A stretch of 46,094 nucleotides of DNA from Pseudomonadota bacterium. GTDB lineage: Bacteria; Myxococcota; Myxococcia; Myxococcales; Myxococcaceae. Below, one piece after another: positions 1 to 8,042 of the stretch. Below the pieces are notes generated by a model. It was not told the DNA's origin, made no database searches, and saw only the letters and a program-made list of their open reading frames with translations. Numbering within the stretch: position 1 is the stretch's first letter; every line of letters begins with the position of its first letter. The DNA lies in assembly GCA_023426545.1 (NCBI GenBank), contig JAFAAN010000097.1:1-46094 (forward strand). The letters are read 5' to 3'. The position numbers and the translations under genes were made by a program.

Positions 1-233
1 ACAACAACCTGCCGCGCGACAAGTTCAAGCAGGTCAACATGTCGCTGGAGGAGGCGCTGAAGATTCCGGGCCTCGTCCTCACCTGGGAGAGCACCTCCAC
101 GCGCCTGGGCAGCATCTACGGCCACACGGCCGTCACCCTGGGTGATGGCCACTCGTCCGCGAGCGACTTCATCGAGCGCAACACGACCAACAGCGGGCGC
201 ACGGGCTTCAAGGTCTTCATGCCCATCATGTAG
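1..233 (+). CDS. C-terminal end of an unidentified protein (partial)
   Basis: The reading frame is open from base 3 and ends at a TAG at 231-233, so only the last 76 residues of a protein that begins outside the window are visible. The visible part contains IYGHTAVTLGDGHSSASDF and ends in GFKVFMPIM. The GHTAVTLGDG stretch is faintly like the C-terminal half of cell-wall amidase or CHAP-like folds, where a 'YGHVA' strand carries the catalytic His. This is only a resemblance and I do not assign a function. An ATG at 39-41 lies in the frame but is internal. A strong hairpin terminator follows 28 bases after the stop. Confidence 0.6.
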   Translation, partial: NNLPRDKFKQVNMSLEEALKIPGLVLTWESTSTRLGSIYGHTAVTLGDGHSSASDFIERNTTNSGRTGFKVFMPIM

Positions 234-260
234 TGCCTGCCGCGCAGGTGGTACCCCTCG

Positions 261-300
261 AAGCCCCTGGCCCAGTAACGGGTCGGGGGCTTTGTCGTTT
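261..300 (+). terminator. Rho-independent terminator after the partial first gene
   Basis: The arms AAGCCCC (261-267) and GGGGCTT (286-292) pair perfectly, an inner CCC/GGG segment can extend the stem, and the T-rich tract TTTGTCGTTT follows at 291-300. It lies 28 bases beyond the stop codon of the first gene. Confidence 0.75.
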
Positions 301-780
301 CCCGTCACAGGGACTCAAATCGTGGCCAAGAGCCGCTCCATTCCTTGGCGAAGACACCGGGAGGACGCGCGTCGAGGGGACCCCTCGGGAACCCCGGAGA
401 GCGCCCGGGTGTATCAGGCATGGGCGCCACCAGCAGATGCCGCCGCGCCATGGGTTCGCGCGTCTCACCGCCTCATGGAGGGGGAGGGTGTCAGGTCACA
501 CCGCGGCTGGCAGAAGACGGCACCGCGCTTCATGTCGCGGACGTGAGCTGTGAATGCGGACGAGTCTCCGAACACCCTCCATCCGAAGGGCCTTCGCGCG
601 AGGTGATGTCCACGTGACCCAGGCGCAGCTCGCCGCGCGGTATCTCTCCACCGCAGGGGTCAGCGTCGCCCCCGTGGTGTCATTGAGGAACGAGTGGATG
701 CGCGCAGATTGTCCACGAAGAGAATGGCTTTGCTGTTACCTTCCCCGCGCTTCCCCCGCGAGCCAAGGAGTTATTGCACG
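301..780. other. Intergenic region, no gene seen
   Basis: About 480 bases separate the first terminator from the lipoprotein start at 781. Several short frames are open on both strands, but none has a ribosome site or recognisable protein. A weak promoter-like pair for the lipoprotein is TTGTCC (709-714) and TGTTAC (734-739) with a long 19-base spacer. Nothing else stands out. Confidence 0.4.
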
Positions 781-1392
781 ATGCGATTCTTCAAACGGGC
801 TGTCTATCTTTGTGCCGCCGTTCTCTTCCCTGCCTGCGGCGGAGGGGATGGAGTGACCGGGCAGGATGATGCGCTGGCGCAGCAAGAGGCAGCGGTGTCG
901 TCCGTGTCGCTTGACGGATGTATCTACAGCATCTCCGCCTACCCTCAGCCGAACGTGACGCCGACTGTCTATGACATCAAGCTCTTCCGCCAGCCCATCC
1001 CGACGTGTGTATATGGTTACGGCAGCGTGACCCTGGGCACGTCCGTCGTCTATGACCCGACGCGGTCCGTGGCGGGGAACGCGCTGGGAATCGCCGCGAG
1101 CTACACCAAGAAGTCGAGCCTCAGCGGGAGCTCGCCCATCACGGCCAGCGTGCACCACGTGGACCCGGCCACGCTGACCGTCATCCGGAGCAGCAGCTTT
1201 GGCGTCTATATGGGAGCGGGCAACATCACGTCGGAGAACGTGGCGATTGCCGCGGACGGCACCACGGTAACCGTCTCGGGCTCGAAGACCGGCGTCATCT
1301 CGGGAGAGAGCGGCAGCGGGAGCCACTACACCTTGAGGTACCCGGACTTCTTCACCAGCACCACGCCGCCGACAGTCATGGCGTTCCCGTGA
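781..1392 (+). CDS. Small secreted lipoprotein, function unknown
   Basis: This 203-residue protein begins MRFFKRAVYLCAAVLFPAC. The charged start, hydrophobic core and lipobox-like FPAC form a type II signal, so the mature protein should be anchored by its N-terminal Cys, probably in the outer membrane. The start at 781 was preferred over an upstream in-frame ATG because it places the signal peptide at the N terminus and follows an AAGGAG ten bases upstream. The mature part is rich in Ser, Thr and Gly with alternating hydrophobic residues, typical of secreted beta-sandwich proteins, but matches no family I know. It converges on the amidohydrolase gene, with a hairpin between the two. Confidence 0.75.
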   Translation: MRFFKRAVYLCAAVLFPACGGGDGVTGQDDALAQQEAAVSSVSLDGCIYSISAYPQPNVTPTVYDIKLFRQPIPTCVYGYGSVTLGTSVVYDPTRSVAGNALGIAASYTKKSSLSGSSPITASVHHVDPATLTVIRSSSFGVYMGAGNITSENVAIAADGTTVTVSGSKTGVISGESGSGSHYTLRYPDFFTSTTPPTVMAFP

Positions 1393-1429
1393 GGCCTCGC
1401 CTCGCACCTCGGGCCACATGAGGTTTGGG

Positions 1430-1480
1430 GGCGGGAGAAACCTCGTTCGAGGACTCCCGCCTCATGCCCCTGCGAGGCCC
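1430..1480. terminator. Hairpin between convergent genes
   Basis: GGCGGGAG (1430-1437) pairs with CTCCCGCC (1454-1461), and a second stem CCTCG/CGAGG (1441-1445/1448-1452) nests inside. GCCGTTTT follows at 1473-1480. It lies between the lipoprotein stop (1392) and the converging amidohydrolase stop (1569), so it may end both transcripts. Confidence 0.5.
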
Positions 1481-1568
1481 CCGCCGTTTTCCACTCCGCG
1501 GCGCGCCCCGCGGGCCTGGCTACCCGTGAAGCGCCGGACGCGGGCTCGCGGTTCGTACGCTTCACGGC

Positions 1569-2930
1569 TCAGTGAGGGGCCCCCGTTGCCTGAGAGTCGG
1601 CATCCGTCGCACGGGCGTCCAGCACCACCTGTCCATCCTTCATCACGAAGCGCACCGCGCGCAGCGTCGCGAGGTCCTTCAGCGGGTCGCCCTTCACCGC
1701 GATGAGGTCCGCGAACCGGCCGGCCTCCAGCGTCCCCACCTGCTCGTGCATGCGCAGCAGCGCTGCCGCGTTCGATGTCGCGGCCCGCAGCACCTCGACT
1801 GGAGCCAGCCCGGCCTCGCCCGGCGCCAGGAGGGCGCGCACGGTGGCCTCGCCGCGCGTCAGCCCTGGCGTTTCGATGTACTCGTCGGAGCCCGCGGCCA
1901 GCTTCACGCCCGCCGCCACCGCGCGGCGGATGCGCTCGTGCCCCCGGGCGATGTACTTGAGACAGCGCTCCTTCAGCGCGCGTCGAGCCTCCGGCTCCTG
2001 CGTGACGTACGCGTCGCATTGCTCCAGTGCTCCATCCGTGGGCACGAGGACGATGCCCTGGCGCGCCATCGGCTTCAGGACGTCCTCGGGGAGCGAGTAG
2101 CCGTGCTCGATGGAGTCTACCCCTGCCTGCACGGCGGCGCGGATGCTCTCGTCCTTCGTGGTGTGCGCCGCCACCGGGCGCTTCACCCGGTGCGCTTCCT
2201 CTACGATGGCCCTCAGCTCTTCCACCGACAGGAAGTTGTGGCCATTGTCCGCGATGACCTTGATGCAGTCCGCGCCGTCGTAGACTGCCTGCCGCACCGC
2301 GCGCCGCGCCTCGTCCACGCCCGTGACGGTGACGTACTCCTGCCCGATGAGGCCCTGCGCGGAGGTCTGGAGCTGGCCGAACTGGCCTCCCTGGGGTGCC
2401 AGCGCGCGGGTACACGCGGAGATGCGCGGCCCCGCTACCCAGCCCTTCTGGATGGCCCTGCGCAGCGCGATGTCACCATTCACTCCGGAGTTGCCCACAT
2501 CGCGCACCGTGGTGACACCCGCTTCAATCACCTCGCGCGCCAGCTTCGCCCCCATCAACGCGCGCTCGGCGGTGCTCATCCGCGCGACCATCGCCTCCAG
2601 GCTGCCAGCCTCTCCACCCGTGCCCATGTCGAGGTTCGTGAGCAGGTGCGAGTGGGTGTCGATGAGCCCGGGCAATAACGTGACATCCCCCAGGTCGATG
2701 ATCCGCGTCCCTGGAGGAATCGGTGTGCGGGAGCCCACGGACTGGATGCGCTGGCCCTCGACGAGCACGACGGCGTTCGTGAGCAGCTTCGCGCTCCTGC
2801 CATCGAAGAGCCGCGCGGCGCGCAGCGCGATCCGGGGTGGTGCTGGCGGCTCAGCCCCCGCTGGCGCGGAGCCACCCACCGCGAGCACGACACTCAAAAC
2901 GCCCATCAAGGAACGCCAGGACCCGCCCAT
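1569..2930 (-). CDS. Exported amidohydrolase (imidazolonepropionase/Xaa-Pro dipeptidase-like)
   Basis: This 453-residue metal-dependent hydrolase starts with a cleavable signal peptide, MGGSWRSLMGVLSVVLAVGG, with a likely cut after AGA near residue 26, so it should act in the periplasm or outside the cell. The amidohydrolase landmarks are all present: HSH at 93-95, Lys224 in CIKVI (the probable carbamylated or bridging Lys), His256 in AAHTTKD, His276 in IEHGY and Asp349 in AGSDE. This set defines the exported peptidase or imidazolonepropionase-like branch, whose members hydrolyse dipeptides or cyclic amides; the substrate here cannot be read. Two adjacent ATGs are possible. I chose 2930 because AGGAGG then lies six bases away, whereas the ATG at 2933 leaves only three. 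It is a single gene with its own leader. Confidence 0.85.
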   Translation of the reverse strand: MGGSWRSLMGVLSVVLAVGGSAPAGAEPPAPPRIALRAARLFDGRSAKLLTNAVVLVEGQRIQSVGSRTPIPPGTRIIDLGDVTLLPGLIDTHSHLLTNLDMGTGGEAGSLEAMVARMSTAERALMGAKLAREVIEAGVTTVRDVGNSGVNGDIALRRAIQKGWVAGPRISACTRALAPQGGQFGQLQTSAQGLIGQEYVTVTGVDEARRAVRQAVYDGADCIKVIADNGHNFLSVEELRAIVEEAHRVKRPVAAHTTKDESIRAAVQAGVDSIEHGYSLPEDVLKPMARQGIVLVPTDGALEQCDAYVTQEPEARRALKERCLKYIARGHERIRRAVAAGVKLAAGSDEYIETPGLTRGEATVRALLAPGEAGLAPVEVLRAATSNAAALLRMHEQVGTLEAGRFADLIAVKGDPLKDLATLRAVRFVMKDGQVVLDARATDADSQATGAPH

Positions 2931-3339
2931 CATGCGCCTCCTGAAAGAGGGGAGGTGCACGCTCCTCCCCTCGCCGCGGGAAAGCAATCCATCGCCCTCA
3001 TTCTGCAATCAACTCGGTCCCGGTCTTGACCTCTCATCGGGTTCCAGTTGATGCCCGGCCTGCTGCCGTGCCGAAAGTCGGCGCGACAGGAGAGCCACGG
3101 GGATGTCACGCTCTGGGGCGTCGTCTACGGCTTCTGTCTTTCAAGCAGCTCGCGCGTCTGCGGCACGATGAGCGCGAAGCTCGGTCTCATCGGCAATCAC
3201 TCCTGGACGTGCGAGAACCAAGGGAGGCGAGGCGCCTCCGGCGCTCTCCTTGGCGGGGAGCACTGCCCCCCCTTGGTTCGTCGTGCGGGCCGAGGAGGCT
3301 CGCTGGCAGCACTCCCCGGCCTTCCGCTCCTACTGCGCG
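2931..3339. other. Intergenic region with a long-range inverted repeat
   Basis: About 410 bases lie between two minus-strand genes. The part next to 2930 must hold the amidohydrolase promoter. The main structure is a perfect 10-base inverted repeat, GAACCAAGGG at 3215-3224 and CCCTTGGTTC at 3270-3279, with 45 bases between that contain further imperfect pairing. It could fold at the end of the lipoprotein transcript or be the trace of a small palindromic element. No coding frame here is convincing. Confidence 0.45.
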
Positions 3340-5019
3340 TCAGTCCTTCGTGCAGACGACATCGTCGACCTGGAGGTGGTCGCGGTCGGCCTCGCTGCGG
3401 CTCGGATAGAAGAACAGGCGCCAGTCGCGCACGTTGCCGGTGATGCGGAAGAACACCGGCTGCCACTCGTCGCTGTCGATGCTGAGGAAGTCGGTCTGCG
3501 GGCTCCAGCCCCCGCTCGAGTAGCTGCGATGGCGGATGCTGCCGTGGCCTCGCACCCGGTACGAGCAGGAGTAGTTGCCGCTCGCGACGTTGAACTTCTC
3601 GGTCGTGAAGCGCTCAGCGACCTGGATGGGGACGACGAACTGCAACGCCGTCGAGCCACCATGCACTGCGCTCGTGTAGGGCTTGAGGCGCGAGGGCTTG
3701 ATCTCGGTGCCCGGGTCAGCAACGCCGTTGTCGAGGCCGTACCAGTAGTCCGGGATGAAATGCTCCCCGTGATAGGGGATGAAGTAGGTGTTCCAGTTCT
3801 CGAAGCCACCGTTGCGGATGATGTTCGAGGGGTGCTCGGCGGAGACGCAGCGCTTGGTTTCCGGGTCGCAAGCGGGAAGGTCACCGACGCAGTCGTGGGT
3901 GGTGAAGCAGGCCCCAGCGCTCAGCTCGCACACGCCGCTGGTGGGGTTGCAGCTCGTCGCGGGGTGGCTGCACGTGACGCCGGCGCAGGGGTCGCCCTCG
4001 ACGCATACGTGCGCGGCGATATCGCAGACCGGCGTCTCAGGGGTCCCCGCGCAGTCCGCGTGACGGACGCAGCGACTCTCCGCGACCACACACGTGTGGG
4101 TCTCATCACAGGCCTGCCACTCGTTGCAGTCCGCGGCGGCGTTGCAGCGGCCGGACAGCGGCTCACAGGTCGCGGTGGGATTCTCGCAGCGCTCCCAGGC
4201 CTCGCAGCTCACCGCGTCACATGGCTCGGCGGCCCGCACGCAGCGCACGTCGTCGATGAACAGGTGCTCGCCGCTGGTGTTGCGGACGCTGAAGATGAGT
4301 TCGAAGGTGTCGAAGACGTCGCGGGCGAGGTTGAAGGTGTAATCGAGCTGGGTCCACGCCGTGGTGTTGACCGTGGTGTAGGCCGAATAGGAGGAGTAGT
4401 CGTCGGCGAAGAAGGCGTTCCGGACCTCGCCGGTGCCCCGTGCCTGGAAGGTGCAGGAGTAACGGCCGGCGGGCAGCGACTTCTCCATCGTGGTGAACCG
4501 CCGGTGCGTGCCCGAGGTATTGATCAACCGGGCCGCGTTGACGCCCTCGAAAGCACGCGCCGTCTCCTTCTGCACTCCGTCGGAGGGGATGTTCGACTTG
4601 CTCCCGAACCACATCGCAGGAAGGGCACCTGACCATTCCTCGAAGCCCCAGTTGTCGATGACGCTCACATCGATAGGCTCGCCCGCGTCCGGCAGCTCGG
4701 AGCCCGCGTCGGGCTCCTCTTCACCCGCGTCCGGCAGCTCGGAGCCCGCGTCGGGCTCCTCTTCGCCTGCATCCGTGGGCTCCGTGCCCGCATCAGGCGT
4801 TTCCTCGCCTGCATCCGGCGTTTCTTCACCCGCGTCGGGCGCCTCTTCTCCTGCGTCTGGGGTCTCTTCGCCCGCATCAGGCGTCTGTTCGCCAGCGTCA
4901 GGCGTTGAGTGACCCGCGTCGGGAGTCACCACGGGATCCGAACCACCGCAGGCGACCCCCCAAACCAGCAGCGAAGTGAGAAACACTCGAAACAGCGTCA
5001 CAGCGAACCTCCGGTTCAC
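3340..5019 (-). CDS. Cys-rich secreted lipoprotein with PDAGEE linker and two beta-sandwich domains
   Basis: This 559-residue protein has a type II signal peptide ending in the lipobox VWGVAC. A linker of about 90 residues follows, built of repeated PDAG units, then a carbohydrate-binding-like beta-sandwich domain starting NWGFEEWSG and ending IDDVRCV. Next is a region of about 110 residues with many paired cysteines (CDAVSCEAWERCENPTATC and similar), resembling the Cys-rich modules common in myxobacterial surface proteins. A second copy of the sandwich domain starts NGGFENWNT and ends VDDVVCT. Jelly-roll modules of this kind usually bind polysaccharide, so a surface adhesion or matrix-binding role is plausible but inferred. 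The start is a GTG at 5019 with no clear ribosome site; it is chosen because it gives the signal peptide. Confidence 0.82.
   Translation of the reverse strand: MNRRFAVTLFRVFLTSLLVWGVACGGSDPVVTPDAGHSTPDAGEQTPDAGEETPDAGEEAPDAGEETPDAGEETPDAGTEPTDAGEEEPDAGSELPDAGEEEPDAGSELPDAGEPIDVSVIDNWGFEEWSGALPAMWFGSKSNIPSDGVQKETARAFEGVNAARLINTSGTHRRFTTMEKSLPAGRYSCTFQARGTGEVRNAFFADDYSSYSAYTTVNTTAWTQLDYTFNLARDVFDTFELIFSVRNTSGEHLFIDDVRCVRAAEPCDAVSCEAWERCENPTATCEPLSGRCNAAADCNEWQACDETHTCVVAESRCVRHADCAGTPETPVCDIAAHVCVEGDPCAGVTCSHPATSCNPTSGVCELSAGACFTTHDCVGDLPACDPETKRCVSAEHPSNIIRNGGFENWNTYFIPYHGEHFIPDYWYGLDNGVADPGTEIKPSRLKPYTSAVHGGSTALQFVVPIQVAERFTTEKFNVASGNYSCSYRVRGHGSIRHRSYSSGGWSPQTDFLSIDSDEWQPVFFRITGNVRDWRLFFYPSRSEADRDHLQVDDVVCTKD
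4682..4764 (-). repeat. 42-base tandem repeat in the PDAG linker
   Basis: A 41-base block at 4682-4722 recurs identically at 4724-4764, giving a 42-base period. It encodes two 14-residue units containing PDAGSELPDAGEEE. Degenerate PDAGEE units continue to about 4925. The copies are identical at DNA level, so the tract probably expands and contracts. Confidence 0.85.
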
Positions 5020-5450
5020 AGAAAGTTGCCCCTCGTATCACAACTTGTCCCCGAGCCGCTGCGGAGCCAGAGTCACAAGAGGCAAACCTTGCTGTGGCAC
5101 GCTTCCAAGACATCCTTCGAACTCCTGCTATCCACGGTGGTGCGCAGGGGCTCTGAGTGCTTCCGGGGGATGTCGCTCCGGCCGCGGGTGCTTCCGGAGC
5201 GCCCTCCTACGGGGCCGGATTGATGGACGCCGCCGTCGAGCATCGTCAGGCCGCGCATTCAGGTGGCGCATCGCCGGGGATGACGGTGGTGCCCTGGATG
5301 GGGCAGGCAGGCAGGCGCCGTCGTCCATGGGGCCGCGCTTCGGTCAGGCCGAGGCTCGCGGTCAGGGCGTTGGCGACGGGGGCTCGGGTTGCAGGCTGGA
5401 TGTCACAAGCCCCGCCTGTGGCTCCGGAGTGCCGCGCCAGGGGGGCGCAT
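5020..5450. other. Intergenic region, no gene seen
   Basis: About 430 bases lie between the stop of the DUF72 gene and the start of the Cys-rich lipoprotein gene, both on the minus strand. The short open frames on both strands are Arg/Ala/Pro-rich and lack ribosome sites. I see no convincing promoter motif, RNA or mobile element; the lipoprotein promoter is expected near 5020-5120. Confidence 0.4.
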
Positions 5451-6224
5451 TCAAGCTGACCCAGGCGCCTCGATGCCGGGCGGCGCATGCACCGGCACGT
5501 TCAGCAGCGCGGCCAACTCGAACGCATCCAGCAGCGCGTGCCCGTGCAAGTCATTGTTGAAGAACACCCATGCGGTGCGGTGGCCGGCCCTCCATTCCCG
5601 CAGGTCCCTGGCAACGGGCTTCAGGGCGGCCCGCCCATAGCGCCCTGCGAAGCGGCTGCTCGCGCCGTGGAAGCGCAGATAGCGGAAGCGCCCCGTGGGC
5701 TCCGGTCCGGGCGGGGGCACATCGAGCAGGTCGTGCTCGCAGAGCGCGGCGTGGTGGCGGCGCAGCACATCCAGGACTTCGGCGTGGTACCAGGCGTGGT
5801 GGCGGAACTCGACCACCTGCTGCACGCCTCGGGGTTGTAGGGCGAGGAAGCGCTCCAGCCGCTCCGGGGCAGGCTTCGTCATGTTGGGGGGGAGCTGCCA
5901 GAGGATGGGGCCCAGCTTCCGGCCCAGGCGGAGTACGCGCGCGTAGTAGTGCTCCAATCCTTCATCGACATTGGAGAGGCGCTTCATGTGCGTGAGAAAT
6001 CGGCTGCCCTTGCACGCAAAGCGAAAGTCCGGCGGAACCGCATCGCGCCATGCGTCCACGGTATGCGGGGCGGGTAACCGGTAGAAGGTGGCGTTGAGCT
6101 CCACCGTGCTGAAGAACCTGGCGTACCAGGGGAGCCACCGGCGGGTGGGTAGATCGGCCGGATAGAACAGACCTTTCCAGTGCTTGTAGACATACCCGCT
6201 GGTGCCCAGGTGGATTTCGGCCAT
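5451..6224 (-). CDS. DUF72 (YecE-like) family protein
   Basis: This 257-residue protein opens MAEIHLGTSGYVYKHWKG. It continues with FYPADLPTRRWLPWYARFFSTVELNATFYRLP, RFACKGSRFLTHMKRL, GPILWQLPPNM and YLRFHG, and ends WVFFNNDLHGHALLDA. These are the conserved blocks of the DUF72/YecE family, a TIM-barrel group of unknown biochemical function found in bacteria and archaea. The length is normal for the family. The upstream ORF extension to 6356 lacks family sequence, so the ATG at 6224, exactly at the family start, was chosen. It is divergent from the flavin monooxygenase gene. Confidence 0.88.
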   Translation of the reverse strand: MAEIHLGTSGYVYKHWKGLFYPADLPTRRWLPWYARFFSTVELNATFYRLPAPHTVDAWRDAVPPDFRFACKGSRFLTHMKRLSNVDEGLEHYYARVLRLGRKLGPILWQLPPNMTKPAPERLERFLALQPRGVQQVVEFRHHAWYHAEVLDVLRRHHAALCEHDLLDVPPPGPEPTGRFRYLRFHGASSRFAGRYGRAALKPVARDLREWRAGHRTAWVFFNNDLHGHALLDAFELAALLNVPVHAPPGIEAPGSA

Positions 6225-6460
6225 GGGCACAGATTGGCCATCCGGCCGTGGTGGCGCATGTTTCCGCTTGGGCTGCCCTGCCTCGGTCGCGCCCTGAAGA
6301 GTGTCCAGGGGCGAGCATCGCGAGCGCCTGCTCCCTCGCCTCAAGGCCGAGGCCACGATAAGCCTGCCAAAGCCAAGCGAGAAAGGAGTGGCCCTTGAAA
6401 TCCCATCTCATGCCCATGGGTTTCGAGGCGAGTCCAGCGCTCGTAGGTTGCCTGATGCAT

Positions 6461-6474
6461 TCAATACGCATTGA
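6461..6474. promoter_or_regulatory. Operator-like palindrome between divergent genes
   Basis: TCAATACGCATTGA is a perfect 5+4+5 inverted repeat. It lies in the 367-base gap between the divergent DUF72 (start 6224) and monooxygenase (start 6592) genes, about 118 bases before the latter. The form fits a LysR- or MarR-type site, but no regulator gene is adjacent. The rest of the gap shows no gene. Confidence 0.4.
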
Positions 6475-6591
6475 TTGTCGTTGGGTCTGGCGCGCGCTTC
6501 CGGTTGTTACGCAATGCCCGTTAATGGATTCGGAACGGTCGTTCTCAAGCCTGCGGAGGACCCACCTGTGACAGGTGAGGGGAGGGGTGAC

Positions 6592-7827
6592 ATGCGCGAC
6601 GAGGTTTGCACCACGCAGTGCTGCATCGCGGGAGGAGGCCCGGCGGGGATGATGCTGGGCTTGTTGCTCGCGCGAGCAGGCGTGGACGTGGTGGTGCTGG
6701 AGAAGCATGTCGACTTCCTGCGCGACTTCCGGGGCGACACCATCCACCCCTCCACGCTGGAGCTGATGCACGAGCTGGGCTGGCTGGACGAGCTGCTCGC
6801 CCTGCCGCATCAGAAGGCGCCGATGCTGCGCTTCCAGAGCGGGACCCACGACGTGGTCGTCGCGGACTTCTCACACCTGCCCACGCAGGCGCGCTTCATC
6901 GCGTTCATGCCGCAGTGGGACCTGCTCGACTTCCTCGCGCGGAAGGCCGCCGCCTATCCCGGCTTCCACCTGCGCCGGTGCACGGCGGTGACAGACGTGC
7001 TGCGCGAGAAGGGGACCGTCGTGGGAGTCCGGGCCCAGACGCCGGACGGGCCGCTGGAGGTTCGGGCCTCGCTGGTGGTGGGGGCCGACGGCCGGACCTC
7101 CACGGTGCGCCAGTGCGCTGGCCTGGAGGTGGAGACGTTGGGCGCCCCCATGGACGTGCTCTGGTTCCGAGTCTCGCGCCGCCCTGAGGACCCTGAGGAC
7201 CCGATGGGCCGCTTCGAGCAGGGGCAGATCTTCATCCTCATCAACCGGGGGGACGAGTGGCAGTGTGGGCGCGTCATCGCGAAGGGGAGCTTCGAGACCT
7301 TGCGCGAAGCGGGGCTGGCGTCCTTCCGTGAGGAGTTCACCCGGTTGGCGCCGTTCCTCGCCGACCGGGCGCACGAGCTCTCGACCTGGAATGACGTGAA
7401 GTTGCTCACCGTGCGGGTGGATCGGCTGCGCACCTGGTACCAGCCAGGGCTGCTCTGCATTGGTGACGCGGCACACGCGATGTCGCCCATCGGGGGCGTG
7501 GGCATCAACCTCGCGGTGCAGGATGCCGTGGCCGCCGCCAACATCCTCGCGGGGCCGCTGCGCGCCGGTCACGTGACGCCCATGGACCTGCGCAGGGTCC
7601 AGGAGCGCCGTGAGTGGCCCACCCGCTTCACCCAGCGCGCCCAGGTGCTCATCCAGGATCGCGTGCTGGGGCCCTCGCTGCGGCGTCCGTCTCCCGCCGG
7701 CAAGCTGCCCCTCCCATTGTGGCTCGTGCAGCACGCGCCCATCCTGAGCAGGATTCCCGCGCGCCTCGTGGGGATGGGGGTTCGTCCCGAGCATGTGCGT
7801 ACCCCCGCGGTGGCGCCGGCCTCCTGA
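6592..7827 (+). CDS. FAD-dependent monooxygenase (PHBH/UbiH-like fold)
   Basis: This 411-residue flavoprotein has the three marks of the p-hydroxybenzoate hydroxylase fold. The Rossmann loop IAGGGPAGMMLGLLLARAG at residues 12-30 is followed by the acid VVVLEK. The DG motif is VVGADGRTSTVR, and the second FAD motif is LLCIGDAAHAMSPIGGVGIN. Such enzymes hydroxylate or epoxidise aromatic or polyketide substrates with NAD(P)H and oxygen; the substrate is not evident and no biosynthetic cluster surrounds the gene. The start at 6592 follows GGGGAGGGG closely. An upstream in-frame ATG at 6514 gives an N terminus without family sequence. Confidence 0.85.
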   Translation: MRDEVCTTQCCIAGGGPAGMMLGLLLARAGVDVVVLEKHVDFLRDFRGDTIHPSTLELMHELGWLDELLALPHQKAPMLRFQSGTHDVVVADFSHLPTQARFIAFMPQWDLLDFLARKAAAYPGFHLRRCTAVTDVLREKGTVVGVRAQTPDGPLEVRASLVVGADGRTSTVRQCAGLEVETLGAPMDVLWFRVSRRPEDPEDPMGRFEQGQIFILINRGDEWQCGRVIAKGSFETLREAGLASFREEFTRLAPFLADRAHELSTWNDVKLLTVRVDRLRTWYQPGLLCIGDAAHAMSPIGGVGINLAVQDAVAAANILAGPLRAGHVTPMDLRRVQERREWPTRFTQRAQVLIQDRVLGPSLRRPSPAGKLPLPLWLVQHAPILSRIPARLVGMGVRPEHVRTPAVAPAS

Positions 7828-8001
7828 GCGAGGCTGTGAAGCGCGCTCACAGTCTTGCGCGGACAGCGGGCCACCACGGGGACGTCACTGCGCTTCACGG
7901 GCGGCGCCCCGCGCCCGGTCCGTCACCTTCGCGGCCTGGCTGCCTGGCCGTGCGCGGGAGGCGCAGCCCCGAGCCCACGGCAGGCGAGCGCTGGAAAGAA
8001 T

Positions 8002-8036
8002 GCGGCGGGAGGCCGCCCATCTCGGCCTCCCGCCGC
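8002..8036 (-). terminator. Strong hairpin terminator of the KamA-type gene
   Basis: GCGGCGGGAGGCC (8002-8014) pairs perfectly with GGCCTCCCGCCGC (8024-8036) around a 9-base loop. On the minus strand it begins six bases after the stop at 8043 and is followed by a T-containing stretch (CATTCTTTCC). It may also stop transcripts from the converging monooxygenase gene. Confidence 0.7.
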
Positions 8037-8042
8037 GGGCCG

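Noticed and set aside
4677..4940. Regular repeats that could be taken for a CRISPR array
   Set aside because: The repeats have a 42-base period without spacers, and translate in frame to PDAG units of a lipoprotein linker.
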